From Nakamurella flavida (GTDB taxonomy: Bacteria; Actinomycetota; Actinomycetes; Mycobacteriales; Nakamurellaceae), in NCBI RefSeq assembly GCF_030811475.1, contig NZ_JAUSQV010000001.1:3855001-3919000 (forward strand): a DNA stretch of 64,000 nucleotides, given 5' to 3'. Below the pieces are notes generated by a model. The model was given only the letters and a program-made list of their open reading frames with translations, was not told the DNA's origin and ran no database searches. The position numbers were made by a program, and so were the translations under genes. Positions 56,410-64,000 of this stretch are shown here, one piece after another (position 1 is the stretch's first letter; each line of letters starts with the position of its first letter).

Positions 56410-57120
56410 ATGAGAGGACATTTCGCAGCGTGGGCCGAGGGCTTCGATCCGCGCACAGCCGAGCAGGACGGCCCGGAGGGTCGCGGTCCCGGTGGGCGCC
56501 GTGGCGGCCCGGGCTTCGGGCCCGGAGGGCCGGGCTTCGGCCGCGGGCCCGGTGGACGGGGCGGCGGCGGCCCTCGGGGTCGCGGTGGCCGCGGGGGAGC
56601 CCCGGAGGCTCCGGACGCCGGTGACGCCGCGGCCTGGTTCGCCGGGCGGCTGCCGGGGGATTGGTTCACCGGTTCCCCGACGGTGCAGGTCGATCGCGAC
56701 GAGATCGTGGTGGTCGGGCAGCTCCCGGCGCTGACCGAGGACTTCGCGGACGCCGCGGCGCGCAGTGCCGCCGAGGCCGGGCGCATCGCCCGGTTCCGCG
56801 AGGACACGCGGGAGCAGCGCGTCGACATCGCCCGTCAGGCCGCCCACCGGTACGGCCGGGAGATCTCCTGGGGTGCGTCCCTGGGGGGCACCGAGGAGCT
56901 GTTCACCACCCAGTCGGTGCCGGTGATGACGCGACTGCGACAGCCCGAGCGCCAGGTGCTGGACACCCTCGTCGAGGCCGGAGTGGCCCGGTCCCGTTCC
57001 GAGGCATTGGCCTGGGCCGTCCGGCTCGTCGGGGAGCACGCCGACACCTGGCTGGCCGAGTTGCGGACCGCGATGGAGCAGGTCTCCGCACTCCGTTCGC
57101 AGGGCCCGGATCTGTCGTGA
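56410..57120 (+). CDS. Arg/Gly-rich protein with folded C-terminal part, unknown
   Basis: A 236-aa protein, ATG 56410 behind GAGGAAGAC. Residues 21-62 are RGG-like low complexity (GPGGRRGGPGFG and PRGRGGRGG), suggesting nucleic-acid contact or a condensate-type linker. Residues about 70-236 look folded: DAAAWFAGRLPGDWFTGSP, VDRDEIVVVGQL, FREDTREQRVDIARQAAHRY, and C-terminal LRQPERQVLDTLVEAGVARS with RSEALAWAVRLVGEH, resembling a ribbon-helix-helix-type helical pattern. I cannot assign a family with certainty. A dyad precedes it. Probably a DNA- or RNA-binding regulator. Confidence 0.75.
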   Translation: MRGHFAAWAEGFDPRTAEQDGPEGRGPGGRRGGPGFGPGGPGFGRGPGGRGGGGPRGRGGRGGAPEAPDAGDAAAWFAGRLPGDWFTGSPTVQVDRDEIVVVGQLPALTEDFADAAARSAAEAGRIARFREDTREQRVDIARQAAHRYGREISWGASLGGTEELFTTQSVPVMTRLRQPERQVLDTLVEAGVARSRSEALAWAVRLVGEHADTWLAELRTAMEQVSALRSQGPDLS

Positions 57121-57208
57121 TGCCGACGCCCGCCGCCCGATCCCGGGGCTTCCCCGGGGTCGGGTCACGAGCCGGCCGCAGGTCCCCGGCGGTGCGTCGC
57201 CCGGTCGC

Positions 57209-57886
57209 TCAGGACGCCGAGCTGTACAGCAGCAACCAGATCGCCACCGCGTGGCAGATGGCCGCGCCGGTCACCATCGCGTGGAAGCACTCGTGGTACC
57301 CGAAGGTGCCGGGCCACGGATTGGGCCGGCGGATCGCGTAGAACACCGCGCCGACGCTGTAGAGCAGCCCGCCGACGCAGATCAGCACGACCACGGCGAC
57401 ACCGCCGCCGGACAGCATGTCCGGCATGAGGAACACCGCCACCCAGCCCAGCGCCAGGTAGAACGGCACGCCGACCCAGCGCGGCGCGTGCGGGCGCAGC
57501 ATCTTCAGGGCGACGCCGCCGGCGGCACCCGCCCACACGACCACGAGCACCACCGTCCGGCTCGGGTCGTCCATGGCCAGCACCGCGATGGGCGTGTACG
57601 TGCCGGCGATGAACACGAAGATCATCGAGTGGTCGGCCCGCTTCATCCAGGTCCGGGCGCGCGGGGAGATCCAGGTGTGCAGGTGGTAGGTCGAGCTGAT
57701 GCCGAACAGGCCCACCAGGGTGACCGCGTAGATCGCGCACGCCACGGCGGCGGTGGCGCTCACCGTGGTGGCGGCGAGGACCACGAGGGCGACACCCATC
57801 GCGACGGCGCCGACCGCCGAGTAGAGGTGGATCCATCCCCGGGCCCGCGGACGGAGCGGGAGGGGACGGTCGGTCAGCGCGCTCAT
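57209..57886 (-). CDS. Hemolysin III/PAQR-like membrane protein
   Basis: A 225-aa seven-helix membrane protein. ATG 57886 (MSALTDRPLP) is preferred over the longer frame. Family landmarks: GWIHLYSAVGAVAMG, SSTYHLHTWISPRARTWMKR with His/Asp, DHSMIFVFIAGTYTPIAVL, and near the C-terminus FGYHECFHAMVTGAAICH, whose spaced histidines match the PAQR zinc site. Despite the name, cytolytic activity is doubtful; related proteins are ceramidase-like or of unknown function. Counterpart of Rv1085c in gene order. Divergent from uppS. Confidence 0.92.
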   Translation of the reverse strand: MSALTDRPLPLRPRARGWIHLYSAVGAVAMGVALVVLAATTVSATAAVACAIYAVTLVGLFGISSTYHLHTWISPRARTWMKRADHSMIFVFIAGTYTPIAVLAMDDPSRTVVLVVVWAGAAGGVALKMLRPHAPRWVGVPFYLALGWVAVFLMPDMLSGGGVAVVVLICVGGLLYSVGAVFYAIRRPNPWPGTFGYHECFHAMVTGAAICHAVAIWLLLYSSAS

Positions 57887-58009
57887 GGGTCCATGGTGCT
57901 CGATGAGGGGGCCCGCCGCCCATTCCCGCACGGGTGACCGTGTCCCGCCCGGCGGCGGGTGCCCGTCCCCGACGGTGTTCTCACCCCGCACGCAGTAAGG
58001 TCACCGGCC

Positions 58010-58777
58010 GTGAGGATGCCCGCGTTGCTGTACCGGGTCTACGAGCGCAGGTTGACCCGCTCCCTGATCGGTGCGCCCATCCCGCACCACGTCGGCGTCA
58101 TGCTCGACGGCAACCGACGCTGGGCCCGCAAGGCCGGCTTCGCCAACCTCAACGAGGGGCATCGCGCCGGGGCCGCGCACATCGCCAACCTGCTGGAGTG
58201 GTGCCAGGAGTCCGGCATCGGGATGGTCACCCTCTGGCTGTTGTCCACCGACAACCTCCGTCGCGCCGACGACGAGCTCCTGCCCCTGCTCGGCATCATC
58301 ACCGACGTCGTCGACGATCTGGCCGAACCCGACCAGCCCTGGAAGGTCCGCATCGTCGGCGCGCTGGACATGTTGCCGCCGGCCATGGCCGGCCGGCTGT
58401 CCGCCGCCGAGGAGCGCACCGCCGACCGCACCGGGCTCGAGGTGAACGTGGCCGTCGGGTACGGCGGGCGGCAGGAGATCGTCGACGCGATGCGCTCGTT
58501 CGTGCTGACCGGACTGGCCGAGGGGCGTTCCGGGACCGAACTGATCGACGGGCTCTCGGTGGACTCCATCGGTGAGCACCTCTACACCTCGGGTCAGCCC
58601 GACCCCGATCTGGTCATCCGCACCTCGGGGGAGCAGCGGCTGTCCGGGTTCCTGCTCTGGCAGAGCGCGCACTCGGAGTTCTGGTTCTGCGAGGCCTACT
58701 GGCCGGACTTCCGGCGGGTCGATTTCCTCCGGGCGCTGCGCGACTACGCGGCCCGGCACCGCCGCTACGGCGGCTGA
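58010..58777 (+). CDS. uppS: cis-Prenyltransferase (UppS-like polyprenyl diphosphate synthase)
   Basis: A 255-aa enzyme. GTG 58010 follows TAAGG; ATG 58016 is an alternative. The catalytic P-loop is MLDGNRRWARKAG (Asp at the start of the family DGN box), then LNEGHRAGAAHIANL and the C-terminal SGEQRLSGFLLWQSAHSE and FCEAYWPDF. Length is that of UppS. In mycobacterial gene order the equivalent (Rv1086) is a short-chain Z,E-farnesyl diphosphate synthase, so the product may be C15 rather than C50/C55. It supplies the lipid carrier pathway of the wall and polysaccharides, directly or via the next enzyme. Confidence 0.93.
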   Translation: MRMPALLYRVYERRLTRSLIGAPIPHHVGVMLDGNRRWARKAGFANLNEGHRAGAAHIANLLEWCQESGIGMVTLWLLSTDNLRRADDELLPLLGIITDVVDDLAEPDQPWKVRIVGALDMLPPAMAGRLSAAEERTADRTGLEVNVAVGYGGRQEIVDAMRSFVLTGLAEGRSGTELIDGLSVDSIGEHLYTSGQPDPDLVIRTSGEQRLSGFLLWQSAHSEFWFCEAYWPDFRRVDFLRALRDYAARHRRYGG

Positions 58778-58820
58778 CACGCACCAGCGGCCCCGGCCCC
58801 ACCGCCGATACAGTGCGCCG

Positions 58821-60023
58821 GTGGACCTGATCACCGAATACCTGTTGCTCGGGCTGCGTTTCGGCCGTGTCGTCGACGGGTTCGTGGATTCCTACACCGG
58901 CGACCCGGCACTGTCCCGTCAGGTGGCCGACGAGCCGGTTCCCGATCCCGCCCAGCTGTCCCGGCGGGCCCACGAGCTCTCCGGTCTGGTGGCCGCGGCC
59001 GGGTTGCCCGCCCCGCGGACCGCTTTCCTCGTCGCCCACCTGGACGCCCTGGCGGTGGCCGGTCGACGGTTGGCCGGGGAGTCGATGTCGTTCGTGGCCG
59101 AGGTGGAGAGCTACTTCCAGGTCCGCATCGAGATGGTCGACACCGACGTCTACGCCCGGGCCCACGCCGAGATCGGTGAGCTGCTCGGCGGCAGTGGGCC
59201 GGTCGGCGAGCGGCTGGCCGCGGCGCGGGCCCGCGAACTCTGCCCGCCCGATCTGGTCGGCCGGGCCGTGCAGACCGTCGCGGCCGATCTGCGCGCCCGG
59301 GTGGTGCCCGCGGTCGGCCTCCCCGACGGCGAGCACATCGACTTCGCCGTCGAGCGGGACGTCTCGTGGAGCGGCTTCAACTACTACCTGGGCGACTTCT
59401 CCTCCCGGGTCGCGGTGAACGCGGACGTCGGCCACCGGATGAGCACCCTGGGGGTGCTCGTGGCCCACGAGTGCTACCCCGGTCACCACACCGAGCACTG
59501 CCGCAAGGAGGACCTGCTGGTCCGGCAGCGGCTGGAGGTCGAACACACCCTCTTCCTGGTCAACACCCCGCAGTGCCTGATGGCCGAGGGGCTCGGCGAC
59601 CTGGCGATGAGCGCGGTGATCGGGCCGGAGTGGGGGCACTGGCTGGCCGGCGTGCTCGACGGCATCGGGCCCTCCTTCGACCCCGATCTCGTGCAGGCCC
59701 TGGAGATCGCGTCCCGCCCGCTGAACACCGTCCGGCAGAACGCGGCGATCCTGCTCCACGACGACGGAGTGGACGAGGCGGAGGTGCTGGCCTACCTGCA
59801 GCGCTGGGGCCTGGTCGACGCCCAGCGGGCCCGGCAGATGCTGCGGTTCCTCACCGATCCGCTGTGGCGGGCCTACACCTCGACGTACGTGGAGGGCGAG
59901 CGGCTGCTCCGGCCCTGGATGTCGGCCCGCGAGCCGGGCGTGACCGCTCTGCAGCGTTTCCAGCGCCTGCTCGACGAGCCGCTCACGCCGTCGGTGATCC
60001 AGGCCGAGCTCGCCGCGGTCTGA
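58821..60023 (+). CDS. DUF885-like putative metallopeptidase
   Basis: A 400-aa cytosolic protein starting at GTG 58821. The motif LVAHECYPGHHTEHCRKED (about 215-233) resembles the zinc-binding HExxPGHH of DUF885-type peptidases, and Glu residues of EVEHTLFLVNTP and GLGDLAMSAV could complete the site. No signal peptide or TM segment. The rest is helical with Arg/Ala/Glu patterns. The substrate is unknown; a carboxypeptidase-like role is possible. It is transcribed with uppS (43-bp gap) and followed by the two-component system after 203 bp. It is shorter than typical DUF885 proteins (about 550 aa). Confidence 0.75.
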   Translation: MDLITEYLLLGLRFGRVVDGFVDSYTGDPALSRQVADEPVPDPAQLSRRAHELSGLVAAAGLPAPRTAFLVAHLDALAVAGRRLAGESMSFVAEVESYFQVRIEMVDTDVYARAHAEIGELLGGSGPVGERLAAARARELCPPDLVGRAVQTVAADLRARVVPAVGLPDGEHIDFAVERDVSWSGFNYYLGDFSSRVAVNADVGHRMSTLGVLVAHECYPGHHTEHCRKEDLLVRQRLEVEHTLFLVNTPQCLMAEGLGDLAMSAVIGPEWGHWLAGVLDGIGPSFDPDLVQALEIASRPLNTVRQNAAILLHDDGVDEAEVLAYLQRWGLVDAQRARQMLRFLTDPLWRAYTSTYVEGERLLRPWMSAREPGVTALQRFQRLLDEPLTPSVIQAELAAV

Positions 60024-60226
60024 CCCGCACCGTCGGGCGGGGCGCGCCCGACCACGGGCTCACGCGGCGTTCCCATACGCTTCCCCGGCAGCACCGCAGC
60101 GAAGATGATGAAGTCGAGATCCCGGCCCGACGTCGCCCGCGACGGAGGCGGGACGGAACGGGGTCGATCGGCCCCGGGACCAGGGTCACCGCAGGATCGG
60201 GTGACGAGAGCAGGGGGCGCACGCCG

Positions 60227-60928
60227 ATGTCCGGACAGGCCAGGCTGTTGGTGGTGGACGACGAGCCGTCGTTGCAGGACATCGTCGCGACCTCGATGAG
60301 ATTCCTGGGATACGAGGTCTCCACCGCCGGGACCGGCCGCGAGGCCGTCCGGGTGGCGACCGACACCCGGCCCGACCTGATCATCCTCGACGTGATGCTG
60401 CCGGACTTCGACGGGCTCGAGGTGATGAAGCGGGTCCGCGCCTCCGGTGTCGACTCCGGGGTCGTCTTCCTCTCCGCCCGGGACACCCCGGCCGACCGCA
60501 TCGCCGGCCTCACCGCGGGCGGCGACGACTACGTCGTCAAGCCGTTCAACCTGGAGGAGCTCGCCTCCCGGGTGGCCGCCGTGCTGCGCCGCACCCGCGG
60601 CGACGCGGACGGCGGCGGTTTGCTGCAGGTCGCCGATCTCGAGCTGGACCCCGAGACCTACCAGGTCACCCGGGCCGGCAAGACCATCGAGCTGGCCCCC
60701 ACCGAGTACAAGATGCTCCGCCACCTGATGGTCAACGCCAATGTCGTGCTCTCCCGCCAGCAGCTGCTGGACGCCGTGTGGGGCACCGACTTCTACGGCG
60801 ACGACTCCGTGGTGGCCACCTACATCTCCTACCTGCGGCGCAAGGTCGACGCCCCCGAGGTCGCCGAGACCCCGCTCATCCACACCCACCGCGGATTCGG
60901 CTACGTGCTGCGCGGTCAGCGGCACTGA
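60227..60928 (+). CDS. OmpR-family response regulator
   Basis: A 233-aa regulator; ATG 60227 after AGGGGGCG. The receiver domain 1-122 has the acidic pair DDE at about 11-13, phospho-acceptor Asp55 (LIILDVMLPDFDG), Ser86 region FLSARD and Lys107 (VKPF). The winged-helix DNA-binding domain is about 133-231, with ELAPTEYKMLRHLMVNA, SRQQLLDAVWG and YISYLRRKVDAP. A close match to MprA/TcrX/PhoP-like regulators; which one cannot be settled by eye. The partner kinase starts 11 bases downstream. Confidence 0.93.
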   Translation: MSGQARLLVVDDEPSLQDIVATSMRFLGYEVSTAGTGREAVRVATDTRPDLIILDVMLPDFDGLEVMKRVRASGVDSGVVFLSARDTPADRIAGLTAGGDDYVVKPFNLEELASRVAAVLRRTRGDADGGGLLQVADLELDPETYQVTRAGKTIELAPTEYKMLRHLMVNANVVLSRQQLLDAVWGTDFYGDDSVVATYISYLRRKVDAPEVAETPLIHTHRGFGYVLRGQRH

Positions 60929-60939
60929 GCCGTCCCGTC

Positions 60940-62631
60940 ATGGCCCGGAACACCCCGACCCGCTCCGAACCGCCCCTGGACGTCGCGTCCGATCCGTCCG
61001 GGTCGGATCACCTCGATCCGCCGGCCGGCGGCCTGACCAAGTCGGCGCCCACCCCGCTGCGCGCCGACCCGCTCACCGCCACTCCGCGCCGATGGAGCCT
61101 GCGGGCGCGGCTGATCGCGCTGGTGCTGGCCACCGCCGCGCTCGCCCTGGCCGCGGTGGACATCGTCCTGCCGATGAACCTGCGCGCCTCACTGCTGGAC
61201 TCCCGGGAGAACACGCTGCGCAGCGTGCTGTCGACGCTGCCGCAGGGCGCGAACGGCACCTTCGGCCCGGACCAGCTGATCGAGTCGTCCAAGCAGAGCT
61301 CGCTGCGCGGCGAGATCGGCTGGACCCTGGTCCGGCCGTCCGGGGTCAACCAGTCCTTCTCCCCGGCCGCGGGTGATCTGCAGGCCAACCCCGATTTCGG
61401 GGACCAGCCGCCACTCGGATCGGCCGAGGTCGTCGGGGACGACGACCGGCCCGGGGTCAACTACCTGGCCCTGGGTGTCCAGGCCAGCGTCGTCGGAGAC
61501 GACGCGACCTACTACCTGGTGGCCTGGAGCCCGATCGCCGACATCACCGGCACCGTCAAACGTCTGGTCGCCCTGGAACTGCTCATCACCGCCGGTCTGC
61601 TGCTGCTGCTCGGCGGCATCTCCAGCCTGATCATCCGCCGCGAGCTCAAGCCGCTGGAGGGGATGGCGCGCACCGCGGACGCCATCGCCGGGGGTGACCT
61701 GGACCGCCGGGTGGACGTGATCGACCCGTCCACCGAGGTCGGCCGGCTGGGAGCGGCGTTCAACGGCATGGTGGACGGCGTCGGTGGTCTCCTCGAGGAC
61801 CGGCGGCGCAGCGAGGAACGGCTCCGGCAGTTCGTCGCGGACGCCTCCCACGAGCTGCGCACCCCGGTGGCCGCCGTGCGCGGCTACAGCGACCTGTACG
61901 CTGCGGGCGCCCTGCCGGACGAGGCCGCGGTGGACAAGGCCATGGGCCGCATCGGGTTCGAGGGTCGGCGGATGGGGGCGCTGGTCGAGGACCTGCTCAC
62001 CCTCATCCAGGCCGACGCCGAGCGCGCCACCCGCTTCGAGCGGGTCGATCTGTCCGAGCTGCTCACCGGCGTCGCCGACGACGCGGCCGTCATCGACCCC
62101 ACCCGGACCTGGCGGCTGGCCGGCACCGGCACCCGCTCGCTGGTGGTCGGCGACCGGATGCGCCTGCACCAGCTCTTCGCCAACCTGCTCGCCAACGTCC
62201 GCACGCACACCCCCGCGGGGACCACGGTGACGGTGTCCGTCCTGGTCAGTGCCCGGGATGTGGCCGTGACGGTCAGCGACAACGGGCCGGGCGTCTCCGA
62301 CGAGGCCCTGCCCAAGCTCTTCGACCGCTTCTACCGCGTGGAGGCCTCCCGCAGCCGGGAGAACGGCGGCACCGGGCTCGGGCTGTCCATCGTCGCGGCC
62401 ATCGTGCGCAGCCACGGCGGCGAGGTCACCGCGTCCCACACGCCCGGGGGCGGGCTGACCATGACCGTCATCCTGCCCGGGGCGACCGGCACCGCCGCGG
62501 TGCCGCCGGTGGGCGCCGAGCCCGTCACCGGCCCGATCACCGGGCCGATCGGCATCGTCCCGGGCTCCGCTCCCACCCCGGTCGGGGCCGCTGGACCGGT
62601 CGGCGGGGAACGCGACGTTTCCGGTACGTGA
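60940..62631 (+). CDS. Sensor histidine kinase
   Basis: A 563-aa membrane kinase. ATG 60940. A basic cytosolic segment precedes TM1 (about 58-78). An extracytoplasmic sensor domain of about 130 residues with several Asp/Gly turns is followed by TM2 (about 209-232), a HAMP domain (about 233-290, LKPLEGMARTADAIAGGDLD) and the H-box FVADASHELRTPVAAVRGYS with His304. The ATPase domain has N-box QLFANLLANVRTHTP, G1 VSDNGPGVSDEAL, F-box LFDRFYRVE and G2 GTGLGLSIVAAIV. The C-terminus is a Gly/Pro/Val tail with a TGPI repeat. It forms the two-component system with the preceding gene. Stimulus unknown. Confidence 0.93.
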   Translation: MARNTPTRSEPPLDVASDPSGSDHLDPPAGGLTKSAPTPLRADPLTATPRRWSLRARLIALVLATAALALAAVDIVLPMNLRASLLDSRENTLRSVLSTLPQGANGTFGPDQLIESSKQSSLRGEIGWTLVRPSGVNQSFSPAAGDLQANPDFGDQPPLGSAEVVGDDDRPGVNYLALGVQASVVGDDATYYLVAWSPIADITGTVKRLVALELLITAGLLLLLGGISSLIIRRELKPLEGMARTADAIAGGDLDRRVDVIDPSTEVGRLGAAFNGMVDGVGGLLEDRRRSEERLRQFVADASHELRTPVAAVRGYSDLYAAGALPDEAAVDKAMGRIGFEGRRMGALVEDLLTLIQADAERATRFERVDLSELLTGVADDAAVIDPTRTWRLAGTGTRSLVVGDRMRLHQLFANLLANVRTHTPAGTTVTVSVLVSARDVAVTVSDNGPGVSDEALPKLFDRFYRVEASRSRENGGTGLGLSIVAAIVRSHGGEVTASHTPGGGLTMTVILPGATGTAAVPPVGAEPVTGPITGPIGIVPGSAPTPVGAAGPVGGERDVSGT

Positions 62632-62880
62632 AGTCTGCGAGACCGGGTGCGTGTCGGAGCGGGGCCCTCACGGCCCGGGCGTAACGTCCGATTCGTGGCC
62701 CCCGTCATGGGTCACACGGGAGGCCCCGAGTGAAGGCGTGCGGATCATCTGCACCTGCTTCGAGGGGGCCGGCACCGGGCCCCAGCGGGCACCGATCCCC
62801 GGATCGGATGCATCGTCGGGACACCGCCGGCCTCGTCTCGTCAGCGGCCGCGCGGTCCCGCGTCCGTCAGGGAGCCGTTC

Positions 62881-64000
62881 GTGGATTCACGCCGTCCTTC
62901 CTCGTCCGCCACGACCCGGAACGGGACGCAGCCCGCGCCCACCGGTGACCACGCGGCCGAACCGCCCCCCGGGCGCCGCACCTACGTCATCGACACCTCG
63001 GTCCTGCTGTCGGACCCGTTCGCGCTCAACCGGTTCGACGAGCACGAGGTGGTGCTGCCGCTGATCGTCATCTCCGAGCTCGAGGCCAAGCGGCACCATC
63101 CCGAGCTCGGCTACTTCGCCCGGCAGGCCCTGCGCCTGCTCGACGACCTGCGCGTCGAGCACGGGCGCCTCGACGCCCCGGTGCCGGCGGGCGAGGGCGG
63201 CACCCTGCACATCGAGCTCAACCACACCGATGCCTCCGTGCTCCCGGTCGGGTTCCGCAACGACAGCAACGACTCCCGCATCCTGGCCTGTGCGATGAAC
63301 CTGGCCGCCGAACGGCCGGCCGGCGCCGTGGTGCTGGTCAGCAAGGACATGCCGCTGCGGGTCAAGGCGTCCGCGGTCGGGCTGGCCGCCGACGAGTACC
63401 GGGCGCAGGACATCGTGCCGTCCGGCTGGACGGGGATGGCCGAGGTGGCGGTGGCCGCCGAGGAGGTGGACACCCTGTTCTCCACCGGCCTGATCGACTC
63501 CGACGCCGCCCGCGACCTGCCCTGCCACACCGGGGTCAAGCTCACCGGCCCGTCCGGGTCGGCGTTGGGTCGGGTGACCCCGGGCAAGCAGATCCGCCTG
63601 GTGCGCGGGGAGAAGGACGCGTTCGGCCTCCGGGGCCGCTCGGCCGAGCAGCGCATCGCCCTGGACCTGCTGATGGACGACGAGGTCGGCATCGTCTCCC
63701 TCGGCGGTCGGGCCGGCACCGGGAAGTCCGCGCTCGCCCTGTGCGCCGGGCTGGAACTGGTGATGGAACGGCGCGCGCATCGCAAGGTCGTGGTGTTCCG
63801 TCCGCTCTACGCGGTGGGCGGGCAGGAGCTCGGGTACCTGCCCGGCGGCGAGGCCGAGAAGATGGGCCCCTGGGCCCAGGCGGTCTTCGACACCCTGTCG
63901 GCGACGGCGTCGCCGCAGGTCATCGAGGAGGTGCTGGCCCGCGGGATGCTCGAGGTCCTGCCGCTGACCCACATCCGCGGCCGGTCCCTGCACGACGCGT
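62881..64000 (+). CDS. phoH: PhoH family PIN-ATPase (PhoH2-like), 3' end outside window
   Basis: The first 373 codons of a protein usually about 430-450 aa. GTG 62881 follows AGGGAGCC. N-terminal PIN-type nuclease domain (about 37-190) with acidic Mg ligands in [25 protein letters not shown] and NDSRILACA. The RNA-helicase-like PhoH ATPase starts around 245, with Walker [16 protein letters not shown] (about 274-288). Reading continues to the edge. PhoH2 proteins are known as RNA-unwinding nucleases and are often linked to toxin-antitoxin modules. In mycobacterial order it is the counterpart of Rv1095. The leader of about 250 bp shows no certain regulatory element. Confidence 0.94.
   Translation, partial: MDSRRPSSSATTRNGTQPAPTGDHAAEPPPGRRTYVIDTSVLLSDPFALNRFDEHEVVLPLIVISELEAKRHHPELGYFARQALRLLDDLRVEHGRLDAPVPAGEGGTLHIELNHTDASVLPVGFRNDSNDSRILACAMNLAAERPAGAVVLVSKDMPLRVKASAVGLAADEYRAQDIVPSGWTGMAEVAVAAEEVDTLFSTGLIDSDAARDLPCHTGVKLTGPSGSALGRVTPGKQIRLVRGEKDAFGLRGRSAEQRIALDLLMDDEVGIVSLGGRAGTGKSALALCAGLELVMERRAHRKVVVFRPLYAVGGQELGYLPGGEAEKMGPWAQAVFDTLSATASPQVIEEVLARGMLEVLPLTHIRGRSLHDA

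Overview
The window is very GC-rich, densely coded DNA from an actinobacterium. The evidence is strong third-position G/C bias, frequent GTG starts, GTGA/ATGA stop-start overlaps, a mycothiol S-conjugate amidase gene (mca), a SAM-IV riboswitch, a cobalamin riboswitch ahead of a class I ribonucleotide reductase, and an LAxTG (sortase E-type) sorting signal. Gene order resembles two conserved blocks of Mycobacterium (Rv1020-Rv1026 and Rv1075c-Rv1095). Paired PKD/LamG/propeller exoproteins would suit a Nakamurella- or Frankia-like lineage, but that placement is only an inference. No IS element, prophage, integrase or CRISPR array was seen.

Region 1 (1-2571) is the 3' part of mfd. Region 2 (about 2.7-26.3 kb) is a cell-envelope/exopolysaccharide block lying between mfd and mazG, which are close neighbours in mycobacteria. 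It holds an LAxTG wall-anchored protein, UDP-glucose dehydrogenase and PEP carboxylase. A three-gene operon follows: a small membrane protein, a lipoprotein and a 1588-aa exoprotein. Then come two glycosyltransferases, a Wzx-type flippase, a Wzz/BY-kinase, a low-molecular-weight tyrosine phosphatase, a second giant exoprotein (1110 aa), a TagD-like cytidylyltransferase and a WbaP-type initiating phosphosugar transferase. Initiation, precursor supply, export and chain-length control are visible. A Wzy polymerase is not.

Region 3 (26.4-36.9 kb) resumes with a SurA-like lipoprotein behind a pentanucleotide tract, then mazG and a Gfo/Idh oxidoreductase. A cobalamin riboswitch precedes nrdA-nrdB, whose beta subunit has the residue pattern of the Mn/Fe (class Ic) type. 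An NRAMP manganese transporter and three small-metabolism/membrane genes follow. Region 4 (37.5-43.9 kb) has a SAM-IV riboswitch controlling metY-metX, then eno-ftsB-DUF501-ppx.

Region 5 (44.0-49.2 kb) starts with a tRNA of anticodon UAA and short variable loop. It continues with a GyrI-like protein, a secreted FN3/propeller protein, a Bax-inhibitor-like membrane protein, a small protein and a GDSL hydrolase. Region 6 (49.4-64.0 kb) has cbs-metB-ilvA, greA, mca with a small membrane protein, an Arg/Gly-rich protein of unknown role, a hemolysin III-like protein, a cis-prenyltransferase, a DUF885-like putative metallopeptidase, a two-component system and the 5' part of phoH.

Working together: metX/metY make homocysteine directly, and cbs/metB carry transsulfuration to and from cysteine. 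The envelope block supplies and exports a UDP-sugar-derived polymer alongside large adhesive exoproteins. The cobalamin switch presumably turns class I RNR off when B12 is plentiful.
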